NCBI RefSeq assembly: GCF_016889705.1
Contig: NZ_CP069526.1
Location: 3,100,001 to 3,164,000, forward strand
Source of the DNA: Amycolatopsis sp. FDAARGOS 1241
Lineage (GTDB): Bacteria; Actinomycetota; Actinomycetes; Mycobacteriales; Pseudonocardiaceae
Reading direction: 5' to 3'
DNA: 64,000 nt
The translations under genes and the position numbers were made by a program. Positions 61,447 to 64,000 of the stretch are shown one piece after another. Positions within the stretch are counted from its first letter, which is position 1. Every line of letters starts with the position of its first letter. The notes under the pieces are model-generated. The model was given only the letters and a program-made list of their open reading frames with translations, was not told the DNA's origin and ran no database searches.

Positions 61447-61863
61447 GGGGTATTCCCAGCGTCGCTCCCCGTACCGGCCGACGGCGGCGACTGCGCGCTA
61501 GCGGTCTACCGCAACACCCGCACCCGCAAGATCGACGCCGCCACCAGCCGGCGCTACGGGGAGGCCGGCGCCGGCGAGAAGGTGCAGCTGGAGGCCGACC
61601 ACAAGTGGTTCCCGATCGCCCCGGCCCGCTGGCCACGGCTGAAGGCGATCGTCTACGTCGTCGACGGCGTCGTCGCCCGTATCCGCGGCGTCGAAGCGGA
61701 CCTGGCGAAGTGGGACACCGACGACCGTGGCTACGCCGATGTCCCGGTCACCAAGCCACTGACCGAGCTGCAGATCGCCAAGCGGCTCCCGACGCTGGGC
61801 ATCGCCGTTGGTGACCACCGCCCGCACGTCCGCGGCAAGATCCGCGAATACGTGTCCCTGTAG
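61438..61863 (+). CDS. Conserved hypothetical protein
   Basis: About 141 residues; GTG 61438 is uncertain. The supported part begins near 61495: VYRNTRTRKIDAATSRRYGE, KVQLEADHKWFPIAPARWPR, LKAIVYVVDGVVARIRGVEA, LAKWDTDDRGYADVPVTKPL. It looks like a small beta-rich protein of mobile elements. It overlaps the divergent small gene, so one of the two starts must be wrong. Confidence 0.55.
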   Translation: MGHGVFPASLPVPADGGDCALAVYRNTRTRKIDAATSRRYGEAGAGEKVQLEADHKWFPIAPARWPRLKAIVYVVDGVVARIRGVEADLAKWDTDDRGYADVPVTKPLTELQIAKRLPTLGIAVGDHRPHVRGKIREYVSL

Positions 61864-62054
61864 CCGCGGCGGCATGGCCGCCAGCGGCGGCTCCCACGCT
61901 GGCTGGCCGGGTACTTCACACCAGAGCGGTCAGCACGCCGAGGACCACCTGGCTGGAGAGAACAGATCGGCGAAGCTGACCGCGCCGCCCTGCTCCATAT
62001 CCTCGACGGGCTACTCGCCAGCACCCGCATCCGAGCAGCCCTCGACAACGCCGG
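61864..62054. other. Short spacer with a C-terminal fragment
   Basis: A frame ending at about 62057 reads ADRAALLHILDGLLASTRIR and AALDNAG. It is the end of an unknown gene. Confidence 0.3.
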
Positions 62055-62687
62055 CTAACGCTTCGTGACGTCGTTGATCGCGGTCCCCGGCGGCAGGCTC
62101 AGCGCGCCACGTCGCAGCTGGCCACAGATCGACCAGTAGACCTCCAGGTCGCTGACCTCAAGGTTCTCGATCATGTCTTGGCCGCCGAGGAACAGCGGGA
62201 CTCGGTAGCCCACGCACTGGTCGCGGCGCAGCGGCACAGAGTCGCTGTTGACGGCTGACCACGAGTCGAAGAATTCTGTTGCTAGTGCGGCGTCCGCGTA
62301 CTCGACAAGTTCTTCGTCGTGGAATGCCGCGAACGGCAGCGGGATCTCCAGAGCCTCGCCCGTTCCCGGCTCGAGTAGGAGGACCTGCGGCTGCCCATCC
62401 ACGGTGCGGCCGGAGTCGACGGCGAACTGCCGCCCGAGCCAGTCGTAGCCGAACGGGCCGACGCGGGTCGCATACTCGGAGAACGCCTCCGCGATCAGCG
62501 TCAACGCCTGCGAGCCAGACGTGTGGTCGTGGACCCGGTACAGGCCGCCTCCGAAGGTCGCTCCGGCGAACTCCGAAGCGAAGTCGAGGTACCCCTCAAC
62601 ACCGACGAGCCGTTCATGCCGCCACGTCGAGCCAGCCGGAACCGCGTCCCGAAGCGGGGCGTACTCGGCGCGGAAACGTTGGAACAT
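62055..62687 (-). CDS. Tdi1-like immunity protein
   Basis: 210 residues from ATG 62687 with AGAGGA upstream. Features of the GAD-like/DUF1851 (Tdi1) fold are YLDFASEFAGATFGGGLYRV, FGYDWLGRQFAVDSGR, VLLLEPGTGEALEIPLPFAA and LATEFFDSWSAVNSDSVPLR. Tdi1 proteins neutralise Tde-type DNases. It starts 11 bp behind an Rhs gene whose tip has the HxxD motif of such DNases, so the pair fits. Confidence 0.8.
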   Translation of the reverse strand: MFQRFRAEYAPLRDAVPAGSTWRHERLVGVEGYLDFASEFAGATFGGGLYRVHDHTSGSQALTLIAEAFSEYATRVGPFGYDWLGRQFAVDSGRTVDGQPQVLLLEPGTGEALEIPLPFAAFHDEELVEYADAALATEFFDSWSAVNSDSVPLRRDQCVGYRVPLFLGGQDMIENLEVSDLEVYWSICGQLRRGALSLPPGTAINDVTKR

Positions 62688-62698
62688 CCGAAGTCCTC

Positions 62699-64000
62699 TC
62701 ACCAGATCATCACTGATATCACGAATGTGCCTGGCTTGAGGCCTCGGAGCTGCCACATGATCTGCGACCCGAGACTCCGGTTTACCGACAAGTCCAGCGG
62801 ATTCATGTTCGCGACGTCATCAAGCCCGCCGAGCTGCAAGTCGATGGTGTGATCGACGTCCGCTCCGCTCGGGACGATGCCACCAGCACGGCGGTAGCGT
62901 GAGGCCGGGGACGTACCGACCCGCTTAACCGGAGTCACCCGCAGGCCTCCAGCTCCCGCCGCTTCGTTCAGCGCAGCCACCTTCGCATCAGCAGCCGACC
63001 GCTGGGCTGCGTTCCACCCGGGCTTGTAGCGGAGCGACAGGCTGGCCCCGCCCTCTACTGCGTGTTCGACGTCTGCAGCGCTCGCAGCCGACGCCTCGCC
63101 TGCCCCACCGTCGCCTTCGCATACCAAACTACTCTTGTTCCAGGTCTCGCCATCGAAGAGCCATTGGCCGCCAGCGCAAGCAGCGTCGTCGAGGCTGCCC
63201 TGGGCCGGAGCGAGACCACCCGGCCAGGTGTCAGGACTTCCCGGTTGTGCGTAGGGGTCGAAGGTGGTGGGGTCTTCGCTGGGATTAGTGCCGGCGACGA
63301 GGTTGGTGATGATCGGTGAGTCGGATGCGCCGGTGGCGGGGGTTTTGGTTCCGTTTTGGGGGATGATGCCGGGGCCGGTGACTTGGCCGCTGGGTCGGGG
63401 GTTGTCCGGTGTCTGGTAGACCCGCGCGGCGATGATCTGGTCGTGAGTGGGTGGTTTCGGGCGGGTGAGGCCTTGTCCTCCCCCGTGACCGGCCGGCTTG
63501 TGTCCGCGGGGGGCGTGGCCTGGTGGGTTGTGTCCGCTTGGCCCAGTCGTTTCGGGCCAGTCGAACGATCCTCCCAGTGAAAGTGCCGCTCCGCCGTAGT
63601 CGTAGCCGCCGTAAGACGGGTACCCGCCTGGCCAGTTGGACGGCGCGGGCGGACGCGAAGGATAATGTTGATCTCGTTGCCCAGGTGCCTCGTCTCCGGC
63701 GAGCAGGAAGTCAAGGCCCCCCAGGATCGCGCCGAGCCAGCCCCACGACGCAGCGCCGCCGCCGGCCGCCACTCCTGCGCCTGTGGTAGCGAGGTCGGTA
63801 CCACCGGCCCCGGCCAGGGTCGGGAGTTCGCACCCGATGAGCAAGCATTCGCCCCAATGGCCGTTGGGGTCGTTGTAGGTGAGGGGGTTGTCGTTGGCAT
63901 AGGTGTAGGGGTTGGCGGCGGTGCCGGTGATCGTGCTGATGGTGTCGTGGCTGGTGAAGTCGCCCTGGGCGGGGTCGTACCAGCGTGACGCGGTGCCGAC
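62699..64000 (-). CDS. Rhs-family polymorphic toxin with DNase-like tip (5' end outside the window)
   Basis: The frame enters from the right edge with the Rhs end (TASRWYDPAQGDFTSHDTIS, NPYTYANDNPLTYNDPNGHW). It then crosses a membrane-like Gly/Ala segment and a long Pro/Gly/His linker. The last ~100 residues (RYKPGWNAAQRSAADAKVAA, VPSGADVDHTIDLQLGGLDD, LDLSVNRSLGSQIMWQLRGL) hold an HTID motif, matching the HxxD of Ntox15/Tde-type DNases. It probably kills rival cells by cutting DNA. The Tdi1-like immunity gene follows. Confidence 0.85.
   Translation of the reverse strand, partial: VGTASRWYDPAQGDFTSHDTISTITGTAANPYTYANDNPLTYNDPNGHWGECLLIGCELPTLAGAGGTDLATTGAGVAAGGGAASWGWLGAILGGLDFLLAGDEAPGQRDQHYPSRPPAPSNWPGGYPSYGGYDYGGAALSLGGSFDWPETTGPSGHNPPGHAPRGHKPAGHGGGQGLTRPKPPTHDQIIAARVYQTPDNPRPSGQVTGPGIIPQNGTKTPATGASDSPIITNLVAGTNPSEDPTTFDPYAQPGSPDTWPGGLAPAQGSLDDAACAGGQWLFDGETWNKSSLVCEGDGGAGEASAASAADVEHAVEGGASLSLRYKPGWNAAQRSAADAKVAALNEAAGAGGLRVTPVKRVGTSPASRYRRAGGIVPSGADVDHTIDLQLGGLDDVANMNPLDLSVNRSLGSQIMWQLRGLKPGTFVISVMIW

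Overview
The window comes from a high-GC actinobacterium. The best guess is Pseudonocardiaceae, Amycolatopsis-like. The grounds are about 70% GC, many GTG starts, a mycothiol-dependent maleylpyruvate isomerase, an ECF sigma factor coupled to a CU044_5270-type protein, a DUF397 protein, EACC1/caspase genes, and Rhs polymorphic toxins. Most of it is accessory DNA: intact islands sit between eroded mobile-element genes.

Layout. 0.1-1.3 kb holds a membrane-anchored protein and a decayed short-chain dehydrogenase. 1.9-7.5 kb carries an N-terminally truncated YncE-like/phosphoesterase gene, then a TetR regulator divergent from a carboxymuconolactone-decarboxylase-like gene and a nitroreductase, with two matching operator palindromes between them. 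A 3.06-kb stretch of this block recurs, essentially identical and inverted, at 57.5-60.5 kb. There the phosphoesterase is full length but 2.0 kb with the regulator is missing. 8.1-11.7 kb is a conflict cluster: an EACC1 adaptor plus a caspase/ATPase effector, then an excisionase-type antitoxin with a PIN toxin. 11.7-16.7 kb contains lipoproteins, secreted proteins and decayed mobile genes.

16.7-27.6 kb has a histidine kinase with a duplicated GAF module, an initiator tRNA, a methyltransferase, a FUSC exporter, two frameshifted stress-signalling genes, an ECF sigma operon and a truncated end-joining ligase locus cut off next to an IS630 element. 28.9-37.7 kb is a graveyard of Rhs toxin tips and immunity genes, with an autoregulated HTH gene and a ribosome-hibernation factor in between. 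38.1-43.0 kb has a Tn3-family end, transposase fragment and resolvase, then phage-type genes. Two of these are interrupted by short tandem duplications, one in an abortive-infection gene.

43.4-51.0 kb is the main metabolic unit: an IclR-controlled gentisate pathway (uptake, hydroxylation, ring cleavage, isomerisation, hydrolysis) beside a secreted tannase/feruloyl-esterase-family enzyme. 51-57 kb holds further recombinase remnants, a nitrilase and a tyrosine recombinase. The right edge enters an Rhs gene, read on the minus strand, whose DNase-like tip is followed by a Tdi1-like immunity gene.
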